Shown here piece by piece: positions 25,303 to 32,734 of a stretch of 64,000 nucleotides of DNA. Numbering within the stretch: position 1 is the first letter of the stretch; each line of letters starts with the position of its first letter. The notes under the pieces are model-generated. The model did no database searches and was not told the DNA's origin. It saw nothing but the letters and a program-made list of their open reading frames with translations. The stretch comes from Rhodoplanes sp. GTDB taxonomy: Bacteria > Pseudomonadota > Alphaproteobacteria > Rhizobiales > Xanthobacteraceae. The DNA is taken from assembly GCF_013377085.1 (NCBI RefSeq), contig NZ_JACAAX010000028.1, positions 1 to 64,000 on the forward strand, given 5' to 3'. Both the position numbers and the translations under genes were made by a program.

Positions 25303-26284
25303 TCCGGTCGACGAGGATGTCGACCTCCGGGACGAGACGGCCGGCGCGGTGCGTGCCCGGCGGCGCGGTGCTGTGACCGTGGTCGCCTTGGCGCTGTTGC
25401 GGCGGCCGCGTGACACGCTGGCCAGCGCCGCCGGCATCGCCGCCTTCGCCACCATCGTGATCAACGCGCTGTTCATGCAGCCGGGGCCGCATCCAGCGCC
25501 GATCTTTGCGCTGCGGACCGAGCGCCCGCCCGTCGTCGTCGCCGGCCGCGAGTCGACCGGCGCGCTGTCGGTGCTGCCACGTCCGCGTCCGCCCGACGCG
25601 CCGCTCGCGACGCGGCCGGATCTTCAGGCGACAGCACCGGCCGGAGCCGCGCCGAAGCCCGCCGCCCCGCGCCCGCTCGTCACCGACATCCAGCGCGAGC
25701 TCCTGCGCCGCGGCTATTACGACGGCCCGGTCGACGGAGTCGCCGGCAGCCGCACCGAGACGGCGATCCGCGACTTCGAGCAGGCGACCGGCCTCGCGCC
25801 GACCGGCGAGCCGACCGATACGATCCTGAAATCCATTGCGCGCGCTCCTGTGAAGGCGAAGCCGGGCACGCCGCCGCGCCGCGATCCCATCGCCGGCCTG
25901 CTCGGCGGATCGTCTGCCCCGGCGCCGCACCCGCCGCTGCCGGTGGTGCAGGCGAAGGCCACGGTTCCGCCCGCGCCCCTCACGGGGTCTGCGCCAGCGT
26001 CGATGCCGCCGCTGCCGGTCGTGCAGGCCAAGGCCACGGCTGCGCCGCCCTCGCCGCCGGCACCCGTGCCGACGCCGTCGACCGGCTCGTCGCAGGTCAA
26101 GTCGGTGCAGCGCGCGCTCGCCGATTACGGCTACGGCCAAGTGCGGCCGACCGGCGTCTACGACAAGACCACCCACGACGCCATCGCGGCCTTCGAGGAG
26201 GCGAGGCGGATGCCGGTCACCGGCCAGGTCAGCGATCGGCTGGTGCGCGAGCTCGTCGCCCTCACGGGTCGACCGATCGAGTAG
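25295..26284 (+). CDS. Peptidoglycan-binding domain protein, single-pass membrane
   Basis: A 329-residue protein. A basic cytosolic segment precedes one hydrophobic helix (about 40-62, SAAGIAAFATIVINALF). Two PG_binding_1 domains follow: about 130-185 (DIQRELLRRGYYDGPVDGVA) and 265-325 (VQRALADYGYGQVRPTGVYD). The Pro-rich linker contains a duplicated PLPVVQAKAT. It should lie in the periplasm and touch murein. The GTG at 25295 overlaps the kinase stop, suggesting coupling; an alternative TTG is at 25280. The TAG stop sits at the edge of the second GAGTAGG-type repeat. Confidence 0.82.
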   Translation: MRDPVDEDVDLRDETAGAVRARRRGAVTVVALALLRRPRDTLASAAGIAAFATIVINALFMQPGPHPAPIFALRTERPPVVVAGRESTGALSVLPRPRPPDAPLATRPDLQATAPAGAAPKPAAPRPLVTDIQRELLRRGYYDGPVDGVAGSRTETAIRDFEQATGLAPTGEPTDTILKSIARAPVKAKPGTPPRRDPIAGLLGGSSAPAPHPPLPVVQAKATVPPAPLTGSAPASMPPLPVVQAKATAAPPSPPAPVPTPSTGSSQVKSVQRALADYGYGQVRPTGVYDKTTHDAIAAFEEARRMPVTGQVSDRLVRELVALTGRPIE

Positions 26285-26361
26285 GGCGATTGGCGAATAG
26301 CGAATGGCGGCCCAAGATCCGCCTCTCTGTGCTACTCGCTACTCCCTATTCGCCATTCGCC
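26279..26361. repeat. GAGTAGG/GAATAGC inverted repeat element, copy 2
   Basis: The left arm GAGTAGGGCGATTGGCGAAT continues AGCGAATGGC; the right arm CTACTCGCTACTCCC continues TATTCGCCATTCGCC. It is built of the same 7-base modules as the element at 21795-21888. Its first unit contains the stop codon of the peptidoglycan-binding gene (TAG, 26282-26284). Confidence 0.75.
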
Positions 26362-26372
26362 CGCGGGGCCGC

Positions 26373-26720
26373 ATGCGTTTGAAATCCGGCATCTGGGTCG
26401 CGGCCTATATCCGCCGCTGCGGCGTCGAGGGTGTATTCGCGGCGGTGCGCCGGCGTGGCGCCGATGACGCCGGGGCGATCTTCATCATCGTCAACCGGCT
26501 GAACGGCACCGCCGACCTCTATGGTCCGGCGCCGCAGACCGCCTTCGACGAGGAGAAGCCGTTCGACCGCGCCTTTGCGTCGGTGCTCGCCGACAGCCCG
26601 GCGCCGGAAAGCGCCGCCGAGGCCTTCATCGTCCGCGAGAGCCGGTTCGATCCCGACGTCTGGGTGATCGAGATCGAGGAGCCGTCAGGACGCCACTTTC
26701 TCGACCGGGTCGTGCGCTGA
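26373..26720 (+). CDS. DUF1491 family protein
   Basis: A 115-residue cytosolic protein starting MRLKSGIWVAAYIRRCGVEG. The conserved core GAIFIIVNRLNGTADLYGPAP and a tail DPDVWVIEIEEPSGRHFL match DUF1491, an alphaproteobacterial family of unknown role. The 3-prime end overlaps the convergent DUF2336 gene by 36 bases. Confidence 0.85.
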   Translation: MRLKSGIWVAAYIRRCGVEGVFAAVRRRGADDAGAIFIIVNRLNGTADLYGPAPQTAFDEEKPFDRAFASVLADSPAPESAAEAFIVRESRFDPDVWVIEIEEPSGRHFLDRVVR

Positions 26721-27653
26721 GCCGGACTCGGGAGACGGGCGGGCCGGGGGGCCGATACGGCTCGGAGCGGTGCGGTCGAGACCGCCGCGGTCGTGGCCGG
26801 CAAGCCGGTCCGGGATGGTGGCACCGATCCGGCTGCGCACCAGGCCGGCGCCGCGCGCGGTCGGCGTCGCCGGACGCTTGCGTTCGGCCGGCTCGGCGAT
26901 GCGCCAGGCGGCGACCAGTCGCAGCGCCGCCGCGAGGCTGACCTCGCCGTAGAGCGCGCTCAGCGCATAGACGCGGCGCACCGAGTGGCCGATCGCCGGG
27001 TTCACGAACAGCAGGATGCGCTGCAGCGCTGCCGTCGGCACGGAGAGCGCGCGCGCCGCCACCACCAGCGGCTCGCCGCCGAGGTCGTTGACGATCCGCT
27101 CGGCCAGCGTCCGCGAGACGCCGAGCGCCCGCTCCAGTTCTCGGACGAAGTCGCCGGGACGCCCGGCCAGCACGCTCGTCTCCAGACGCCGCGCCACATC
27201 CTCGGCCGGGGTCGCCCAGTCGTCGCCCTCCAGTGCGCCGGCGGCGTCCAGCACCTGCAGCATGGCACGGCGGCCGTCCGCCTCGGCATTGAAGAAGTCG
27301 CGGATGAGGGTTTTGGCTTCGGCGCGTACCGCGGCGTCAGCGCGCGTCGCGGCGGCCTCGTCCTCCTCCGCACCCAGAGCCGGCGTCTCGGGGCGGCCTT
27401 CCAGGCGGGCGAGGATTTTCTCCGGAGCGCCCGGATAGGTGGCGAGCCGCCGCGCGACGATGTCGCGGGTGGCGGCGTCGACCGCATCGATCAGGCGCAG
27501 CGACAGCTCGACATACTGGCGTTCCTCGTCGGCCGTGTGGGTCGGCTTCTGAACATAGAGGTCGGTCAACACCCGCAGCAGCGTCGGCTTCACGTCGACG
27601 CCGTGCTGGGCGAGCCCGACCAGGCTGTCCAGTCCTGGAAACAAGGACGACAT
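26685..27653 (-). CDS. DUF2336 domain protein
   Basis: A 322-residue, mostly alpha-helical cytosolic protein, starting MSSLFPGLDSLVGLAQHGVD. DUF2336 occurs in alphaproteobacteria; its HEAT-like helical repeats are seen here at about 30-260 (VELSLRLIDAVDAATRDIVA; LERALGVSRTLAERIVNDLG). The last 60 residues are basic and Pro/Arg-rich. Function is unknown. A CtrA-like box lies 76-90 bases before the ATG, suggesting cell-cycle control. Confidence 0.8.
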   Translation of the reverse strand: MSSLFPGLDSLVGLAQHGVDVKPTLLRVLTDLYVQKPTHTADEERQYVELSLRLIDAVDAATRDIVARRLATYPGAPEKILARLEGRPETPALGAEEDEAAATRADAAVRAEAKTLIRDFFNAEADGRRAMLQVLDAAGALEGDDWATPAEDVARRLETSVLAGRPGDFVRELERALGVSRTLAERIVNDLGGEPLVVAARALSVPTAALQRILLFVNPAIGHSVRRVYALSALYGEVSLAAALRLVAAWRIAEPAERKRPATPTARGAGLVRSRIGATIPDRLAGHDRGGLDRTAPSRIGPPARPSPESGSAHDPVEKVAS

Positions 27654-27728
27654 CACGCAACAAGCCCCCGCCAGGTCCTCTCGACCATGTCCCCCGAAAC
27701 GACCTGCCGCGAGCTTAGGACGGACTCG

Positions 27729-27743
27729 TTAGCGGAGCCTTAA
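27729..27743. promoter_or_regulatory. CtrA-like box TTAG-N7-TTAA before the DUF2336 gene
   Basis: TTAG, then CGGAGCC, then TTAA gives the exact CtrA half-site spacing. A further TTAACC occurs 14 bases on. It is 76 bases upstream of the minus-strand DUF2336 ATG. Confidence 0.5.
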
Positions 27744-27980
27744 CCCAAACAACCCATTAACCTTTTTGGCGCAATCCGAACGACCCTGAGAGGCTTTTGT
27801 AAAGCATGTCGGGTGGCCTCGACGGCGGGCCGATGACGGGCGAGGGGTGATGTCGGTGGGACGCCTCACCTCCACGGAGTCGACCGCAAGCGGCGGCTCG
27901 TCCCCGTGCGGTAGCCTGAAACCGCACCGGAAATCGCCGGTGTTGCCCGGACACAACCGTTCTGGAACAAGGGCTTACAC

Positions 27981-27995
27981 TTAACGAACCGTTAA
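27981..27995. promoter_or_regulatory. Perfect CtrA box TTAA-CGAACCG-TTAA
   Basis: An exact TTAA-N7-TTAA site, the consensus of the CtrA master regulator of alphaproteobacteria. The following base pair CC extends the match to TTAACC. It lies 64 bases before the 65-residue plus-strand gene at 28059. Confidence 0.65.
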
Positions 27996-28058
27996 CCAAA
28001 CCGGCCCCTAATCGGCGGTGGCAGACCGCGGATCACTCACGATCCGATGGAGGGAGCC

Positions 28059-28256
28059 ATGGGAACCATCATCACCTTCCCGGCCGGTCGTTACGTCTAC
28101 AACGACGGGCGGGGGCGCAGCCCCGACGAGCCGGCGACCATCATCATTCTTCCGGTGGTGCGCGTCGACCGCTACGGCGACGAGCCGCGTGACGGCATGC
28201 GTGACGGCGGCTCGGCCGCCGGCCGCAAAGGGCGACGCCCGACGGCACGGCGGTGA
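28059..28256 (+). CDS. Small conserved-looking protein (65 residues), unknown
   Basis: A 65-residue protein beginning MGTIITFPAGRYVYNDGRGR with a central strand ATIIILPVVRVDRYG and a basic tail. It has no signal peptide. AGGGAG lies directly before the ATG and a perfect CtrA box 64 bases upstream, so it is likely expressed. No family was recognised. Confidence 0.6.
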   Translation: MGTIITFPAGRYVYNDGRGRSPDEPATIIILPVVRVDRYGDEPRDGMRDGGSAAGRKGRRPTARR

Positions 28257-28269
28257 GTGCGGCCACGTG

Positions 28270-29166
28270 GTGAGCACAGTTCAGAACCGGGAAGGGCGCG
28301 CCCGCAGCGGCGCGACGGTGCGGCTCGCGCCGCTGCTCGCCCTGGTGATCGTGGTTCTGGTCGGCGGCTGTGGCGCCAACGGCGGCAACGGCGATTTCGG
28401 CCGGATAAAGCCCGGCCTGGTGCGCGACGGCGTGCACGACTGGATGGGCCCCGCGGCGGCGACCCGGGCCGGCGTGCCGGTCTCGGCCTATCCCTACACC
28501 GAGGACGAGCGTCTGCTGCGCGACCTCTCCTTTCCGCTGATCGAGCCCACCTACGACCTCCAGCGCTGGTACGCCATCCTCGAGCAGTACGGCATCACCC
28601 GCGGCGTGCAGCAGGAGTGGTGCGTGTTCAATCTCGCCGCCTACGAGCGGATCCTGATGCAGACGGCCTACCGCTCGGCGACGGCGCGCTACGCGAGGAT
28701 CAACGAGGACATCCGCAACGACGTCGCCCGCCTGCCGTACTGGGTGTCGACGGCGCGGCGCGTGATCGACATGGACATCAAGCGCGGCAAGAGCCTCGAG
28801 CATGTCAACGGGCTGACGCCGGCCGAGGCTGCCAATGCGACGGCGCGGATGGCCGAGAACGCTCTGATCATAAGCTGGGTGCAGCAGTCGCTGGTCAACC
28901 GCGTCGCCTCCTATTCGTATGCGCTGGAGCGGCTGGTGATCGCGACCCCGGTGCCGGCGGCCGTCGAGGTCGAGCGGTCGCTGACGCTCTACAAGACCCG
29001 CATCGTCGAGGCGCGGGTTCTGCCGGGTCCGGAGATCGTCGCCGGGTCGATCGTGCTCGTGCCGCCCTATCCGCTGACGAGCTCGCCGGTGATCTCCAAG
29101 TCGCCGCCCGTCGGCGCGGCCGCGCCGTTGCCGTCGCCGACCTTCGCGTCCATCGTGAATCCCTGA
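28270..29166 (+). CDS. Probable lipoprotein, unknown function
   Basis: A 298-residue protein. The N-terminal helix LAPLLALVIVVL is followed by the lipobox LVGGC (about residues 31-35), so it should be lipidated after export. The mature part is helical, with WMGPAAATRAG, LIEPTYDLQRWYAILEQYG and VQQSLVNRVASYSYALERL, and a Pro/Ser-rich end. No family was recognised. The start is a GTG (28270, or 28267) 13 bases past the preceding stop, so both genes are probably one transcript under the CtrA-like box. Confidence 0.7.
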   Translation: MSTVQNREGRARSGATVRLAPLLALVIVVLVGGCGANGGNGDFGRIKPGLVRDGVHDWMGPAAATRAGVPVSAYPYTEDERLLRDLSFPLIEPTYDLQRWYAILEQYGITRGVQQEWCVFNLAAYERILMQTAYRSATARYARINEDIRNDVARLPYWVSTARRVIDMDIKRGKSLEHVNGLTPAEAANATARMAENALIISWVQQSLVNRVASYSYALERLVIATPVPAAVEVERSLTLYKTRIVEARVLPGPEIVAGSIVLVPPYPLTSSPVISKSPPVGAAAPLPSPTFASIVNP

Positions 29167-29291
29167 GCGGCCACTCCGAACCTGTCCCGCGGGCCATCCG
29201 CGTTTCACCCGCTTGGCGTGCCGCCCGCCGCCGGCCTATCGTCGCCGCTGCGGCGTCACGGCCGCGTGTCGCCTGAGTACGCGGAGCGGGC

Positions 29292-30518
29292 ATGACGATC
29301 CACCAGCCGCCGATTCCACCCGTCTGGGCGCCGCCCGTCGCGGCGCCGGTGCGCCGCGACCTCTGCACCGACTGCGGCATCTCGCGCACGACCGAGCCGG
29401 GCCGCTGCGGCCATGCCTGTCAGTTCCTCAAGCCAGACTATCCGGCGATGGAGCGCGCCGTGCACGGCCGCGCCCGCGACCCCGCCCGTCCCGACGAGCA
29501 GTTCTTCGGCCCGTTCAAGACGATGCTGCGCGCCGCCCTGAACGAGCCGCGCCCCGGCGCCCAGTGGACCGGCATCGTCACCCGCATCGGCGAGCGGCTG
29601 CTGGAGACCGGCGCGGTCGACGCCGTGCTGGCGATGGCACCGGACCCGTCCGACAAGTGGCGGCCCATGCCGGTGCTGGTGACCAAGCCCGAAGGCATGG
29701 CGCAGTGCCGCGGCATGCGGATGGGCTACGCGCCGCTGTTGGCGCTGCTCGAGCCGGCGCGCGCGTGCGGCTTCAAGCGCATCGCCGTGGTCGGCATCCC
29801 GTGCCAAATCTTCGCGCTGCGCGCCATCGAGCAGGAACTCGGCTTCGAGCGGGTCTATGTGATCGGCACGCCGTGCTCCGACAACACCACGACGGAGCGC
29901 TTCCACGAGTTCTTGGGGCTGCTCGCCGACGATCCTTCGACCATCACGTATCTGGAGTTCCGCGCCGACTATCACGTCGAGCTGCGCTTCTCCGACGGCA
30001 CCGAGAAGCATGTGCCGTTCCTGATGCTGCCGCTGTCCAAGCTGCCGCGCGACTTCTTCCCGCTCACCTGCCGCACCTGCGTCGACTACACCAACGCACT
30101 CGCCGACATCACGGTCGGTTACATGGGCGGCGAGGGCGAGCAGTGGCTACTCGTCCGGAACGAGCGCGGCGAGGAGCTCTTGCGACTTCTCGGTGACGAG
30201 GTCCGGACGGCCGCGCCGGGGACGGGCGGCAACCGTCGCGCGCCCGTAAAGGGCTTCCTGAAGAACACCGTGCGCGCGGCCGGCGGCCTGCCGGTGCGCG
30301 GCACGCCCAACTTCCTGCGCCCGCTGGTCGGCTGGCTGATGCCGCGGATCGGCCCGCGCGGATTGGAGTTCGCCCGCGCGCGTCTCGAGATGAAGGCGAT
30401 CGAGACCGTCCTGCATCTGCGCCGCGAGCGCCCGAAGCGTCTGCGCCACATGGTGCCGCAGCATGTGTGGGATCTGGTCGCGTCCTACGGGCTGACGCCG
30501 GGGTCGGGGGAGAAATAG
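29292..30518 (+). CDS. FrhB/BciB-like coenzyme F420 hydrogenase beta-subunit family protein
   Basis: A 408-residue flavo-iron-sulfur protein. The N-terminal cysteine set LCTDCGIS...GRCGHACQFL (about 24-46) and later GIPCQIFAL, GTPCSDN and LTCRTCVDYTNALADITVG follow the FrhB_FdhB N- and C-terminal domains. The N-terminal motif closely resembles the BciB/HCAR branch, which reduces the 8-vinyl group of (bacterio)chlorophyllide or the 7-hydroxymethyl group of chlorophyll. No pigment gene is in the window, so the substrate is open. A GGAGCGGGC stretch precedes the ATG. It converges on the SUMF1-like gene with 13 bases between stops. Confidence 0.8.
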   Translation: MTIHQPPIPPVWAPPVAAPVRRDLCTDCGISRTTEPGRCGHACQFLKPDYPAMERAVHGRARDPARPDEQFFGPFKTMLRAALNEPRPGAQWTGIVTRIGERLLETGAVDAVLAMAPDPSDKWRPMPVLVTKPEGMAQCRGMRMGYAPLLALLEPARACGFKRIAVVGIPCQIFALRAIEQELGFERVYVIGTPCSDNTTTERFHEFLGLLADDPSTITYLEFRADYHVELRFSDGTEKHVPFLMLPLSKLPRDFFPLTCRTCVDYTNALADITVGYMGGEGEQWLLVRNERGEELLRLLGDEVRTAAPGTGGNRRAPVKGFLKNTVRAAGGLPVRGTPNFLRPLVGWLMPRIGPRGLEFARARLEMKAIETVLHLRRERPKRLRHMVPQHVWDLVASYGLTPGSGEK

Positions 30519-30531
30519 CGCCCGGGTCCCG

Positions 30532-31422
30532 TCACGGCAGGTCGCGTGCGACCCTGAAGCCGTTGGCGTAGTAGCGGACGTCCTTGTCGTAGCGGAAGCG
30601 CGCGGCGGAGCGGATCGCCGCCGGCGTCGAGCCGAAGGAGCCGCCGCGCAGCACCCGCTGGCGGCACTGGCCGGCGTTCCAGGCCGAAGCATCCTTCGGC
30701 GCGCCCCGATAGGTCTCGTTCCAGCAGTCCTCGACCCATTCGGCGGCATTGCCGGCGGTGTCGTAGAGGCCGAAGGCGTTGGGTCGGAACGAACCCACCG
30801 GCATGGTCTGGCGCGCCGGTTGCGCCGTGCATGTGCTGCAGTTGGCGCGGCCGGTGCCGACCTCGCGGCCCCACCAGTGCGGCGTCGCCGAGCCGGCGCG
30901 GGCCGCATACTCCCACTCCGCCTCGCTCGGCAGCCGGTAGGTCCGGCCCGACACCTGCGACAACCAGGCGATGTAGACCTTGGCGTCGTCGTAGCTCACG
31001 TCGATGACGGGTTGCTTGTCGCGGCCCCAGCCGTGATCGTCGGGCCGATGACGGCACGCACCCGCGGCGACGCAGAGATCCCACTCGGCGAAGCTGATCT
31101 CGCGGCGCCCGATGGCGAACGGACGCGCGATGCCGACGCGGCGCACCGGCTTCTCGTAGTCGCTGTCGTTGGAGCCCATGTCGAACTCGCCGTCCGGAAT
31201 CACCACCATCTCGGGACAGTCGGTGCAGTCGCGAAAGGTCTCGCCCGGGACGCGGACGGCGCTCTGCTGCGCGACGGGCACGGAGGCGGACGGCGGGCGC
31301 GGTGCGAGATCGTAGCGCCGCTGGCCGGGCGCGTCCTGGGCGGCGAGCGGCCCGGCGAAATCCATCGCGAGGGCTGTTCCGACAGCGATCACAAACAGGA
31401 GAAACGCCAGCCACCGCTGCAT
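30532..31422 (-). CDS. SUMF1/EgtB/PvdO-fold exported protein lacking the FGE cysteines
   Basis: A 296-residue exported protein. A signal peptide (MQRWLAFLLFVIAVGTALA) is followed by the formylglycine-generating-enzyme-like fold: MVVIPDGEFDMGS at about 72, PVIDVSYDDAKVYIAWLS, YRLPSEAEWEYAARAG, GLYDTAGNAAEWVEDCW and VLRGGSFGSTPAAIRSAAR. True FGE enzymes carry a cysteine pair in the last region; here the positions hold Ser/Thr/Ala. It is therefore unlikely to oxidise sulfatase cysteines and is best viewed as a related binding or iron-dependent protein. AGGAAAG lies before the ATG. Confidence 0.85.
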   Translation of the reverse strand: MQRWLAFLLFVIAVGTALAMDFAGPLAAQDAPGQRRYDLAPRPPSASVPVAQQSAVRVPGETFRDCTDCPEMVVIPDGEFDMGSNDSDYEKPVRRVGIARPFAIGRREISFAEWDLCVAAGACRHRPDDHGWGRDKQPVIDVSYDDAKVYIAWLSQVSGRTYRLPSEAEWEYAARAGSATPHWWGREVGTGRANCSTCTAQPARQTMPVGSFRPNAFGLYDTAGNAAEWVEDCWNETYRGAPKDASAWNAGQCRQRVLRGGSFGSTPAAIRSAARFRYDKDVRYYANGFRVARDLP

Positions 31423-31754
31423 AATCCGCTTTCCTGCAATGTTGCGATGGCGCAGAGTCCGCTCCCTTTTGGAAGTATTCGCGGAAGCGTCGCCGGCGTC
31501 AACGTGCCGCCCGATACCGATGACCGGCGTGCCGGAATTCGTGGTCGCGCCGGCGATCGTCAGGAGCGACGATCGTTCGGAGTGGTGAGGCGGGGTGCCG
31601 AATCTGTTCAGCATCTGCGGTTCACTTGTGCGTGGGACGCGATCATGCTGGCATGACGCTCGCATCGACGATGCCGGATCGAACCGGCCGGGCCGACGGG
31701 CCCACAGATACGAATCGGGACGAAACGTCAAAGCGCAACGAGCGGAGGCAGGGC
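31423..31754. other. Intergenic region between divergent SUMF1-like and DUF4399 genes
   Basis: About 330 bases without a gene. An inverted repeat with arms CGATCGTC and GACGATCG and a 6-base spacer lies at 31554-31575 and is a possible operator. Confidence 0.4.
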
Positions 31755-32720
31755 ATGCGGACTGCGGGAGCGGACGTCGCGAACACGTGCACGGCGGGGC
31801 TGCTCGCAGTTCTGATGCTGGCGGCCGGATGCGGGGTGGCGCTCGCTCAGGGCGCTCCGCCGGCCGGCGGACACGGCGCCCTCGGCGTGCCCGCTCTGCG
31901 CGGCGGACCGGTGGCGTCGCCGCCGGGAGCCGCCGTCTACTTCATCGCGCTCAAGGATGGCGCGACCGTGCCGCAAAAATTCGTGGTGCATTTCGGGCTC
32001 ACCGGCATGGGTGTCGCACCCGCCGGATCCGACCGCGAGAACTCCGGACATCACCATCTGTTGATCGACACCGACCTGCCGCCGCTCGATCAACCGATCC
32101 CGAGCGATTTCCAGCATCTCCACTTCGGTGCCGGGCAGACCGAGGCGGAGGTGACGCTGCCGCCGGGTCCGCACACGCTGCAGCTCCTGCTCGCCGACAA
32201 GGACCACATTCCGCATTCGCCGCCCGTGATGTCGCCGCGCATCCGCATTGTCGTGTCGGACGGAGCTGCGACGGCCGCGGCTGCGGCGCCGGCGCCCGCC
32301 GCCGTCTCCGGGCCGAAGGCGCGCAGCCCGTCGCCGGCCGACGCCAAGGTGTATTTCGTCCAGCCGACCGACGGCGCCTATGTGTCGCGCACGCCGGTGA
32401 TCCGCTTCGGCCTGATCAACATGGGCGTCGCGCCCGCCGGCGTCGCCAAGGCGAACACCGGGCACCATCACCTGATCATCGACTCCGAGCTGCCGCCGCT
32501 CGACCAGCCGATCCCGAGCGACTTCCAGCATCTGCATTTCGGCTCCGGCCAGACCGAGGCCAAGGTGACGCTGCCGCTCGGCCGCCACACGCTGCAGCTC
32601 CTGCTGGCGGACGAGGACCACGTCCCGCACGATCCGCCGGTCTTCTCCAAGCCGATCACCGTGACGGTGACCAAGTCCGGCCGGAGACCGCGCTCCGTCT
32701 CACGGTGGAGATACCATTGA
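31755..32720 (+). CDS. Exported protein with two tandem DUF4399 domains
   Basis: A 321-residue protein with an N-terminal signal (LLAVLMLAAGCGVALAQG). Two copies of DUF4399 (about 55-165 and 195-305) share VYFI/VQP, FGLTGMGVAPAG, SGHHHLLIDTDLPPLDQPIP and HLHFGAGQTEAEVTLPPG. The GHHH and HLHFG histidines recur in both, suggesting metal binding in the periplasm, though no role is established for the family. The two DNA copies are still very alike, indicating an internal duplication. The stop (TGA 32718-32720) overlaps a possible TTG start of the caspase gene. Confidence 0.85.
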   Translation: MRTAGADVANTCTAGLLAVLMLAAGCGVALAQGAPPAGGHGALGVPALRGGPVASPPGAAVYFIALKDGATVPQKFVVHFGLTGMGVAPAGSDRENSGHHHLLIDTDLPPLDQPIPSDFQHLHFGAGQTEAEVTLPPGPHTLQLLLADKDHIPHSPPVMSPRIRIVVSDGAATAAAAAPAPAAVSGPKARSPSPADAKVYFVQPTDGAYVSRTPVIRFGLINMGVAPAGVAKANTGHHHLIIDSELPPLDQPIPSDFQHLHFGSGQTEAKVTLPLGRHTLQLLLADEDHVPHDPPVFSKPITVTVTKSGRRPRSVSRWRYH

Positions 32721-32734
32721 TCGTGCCGGTCGCC

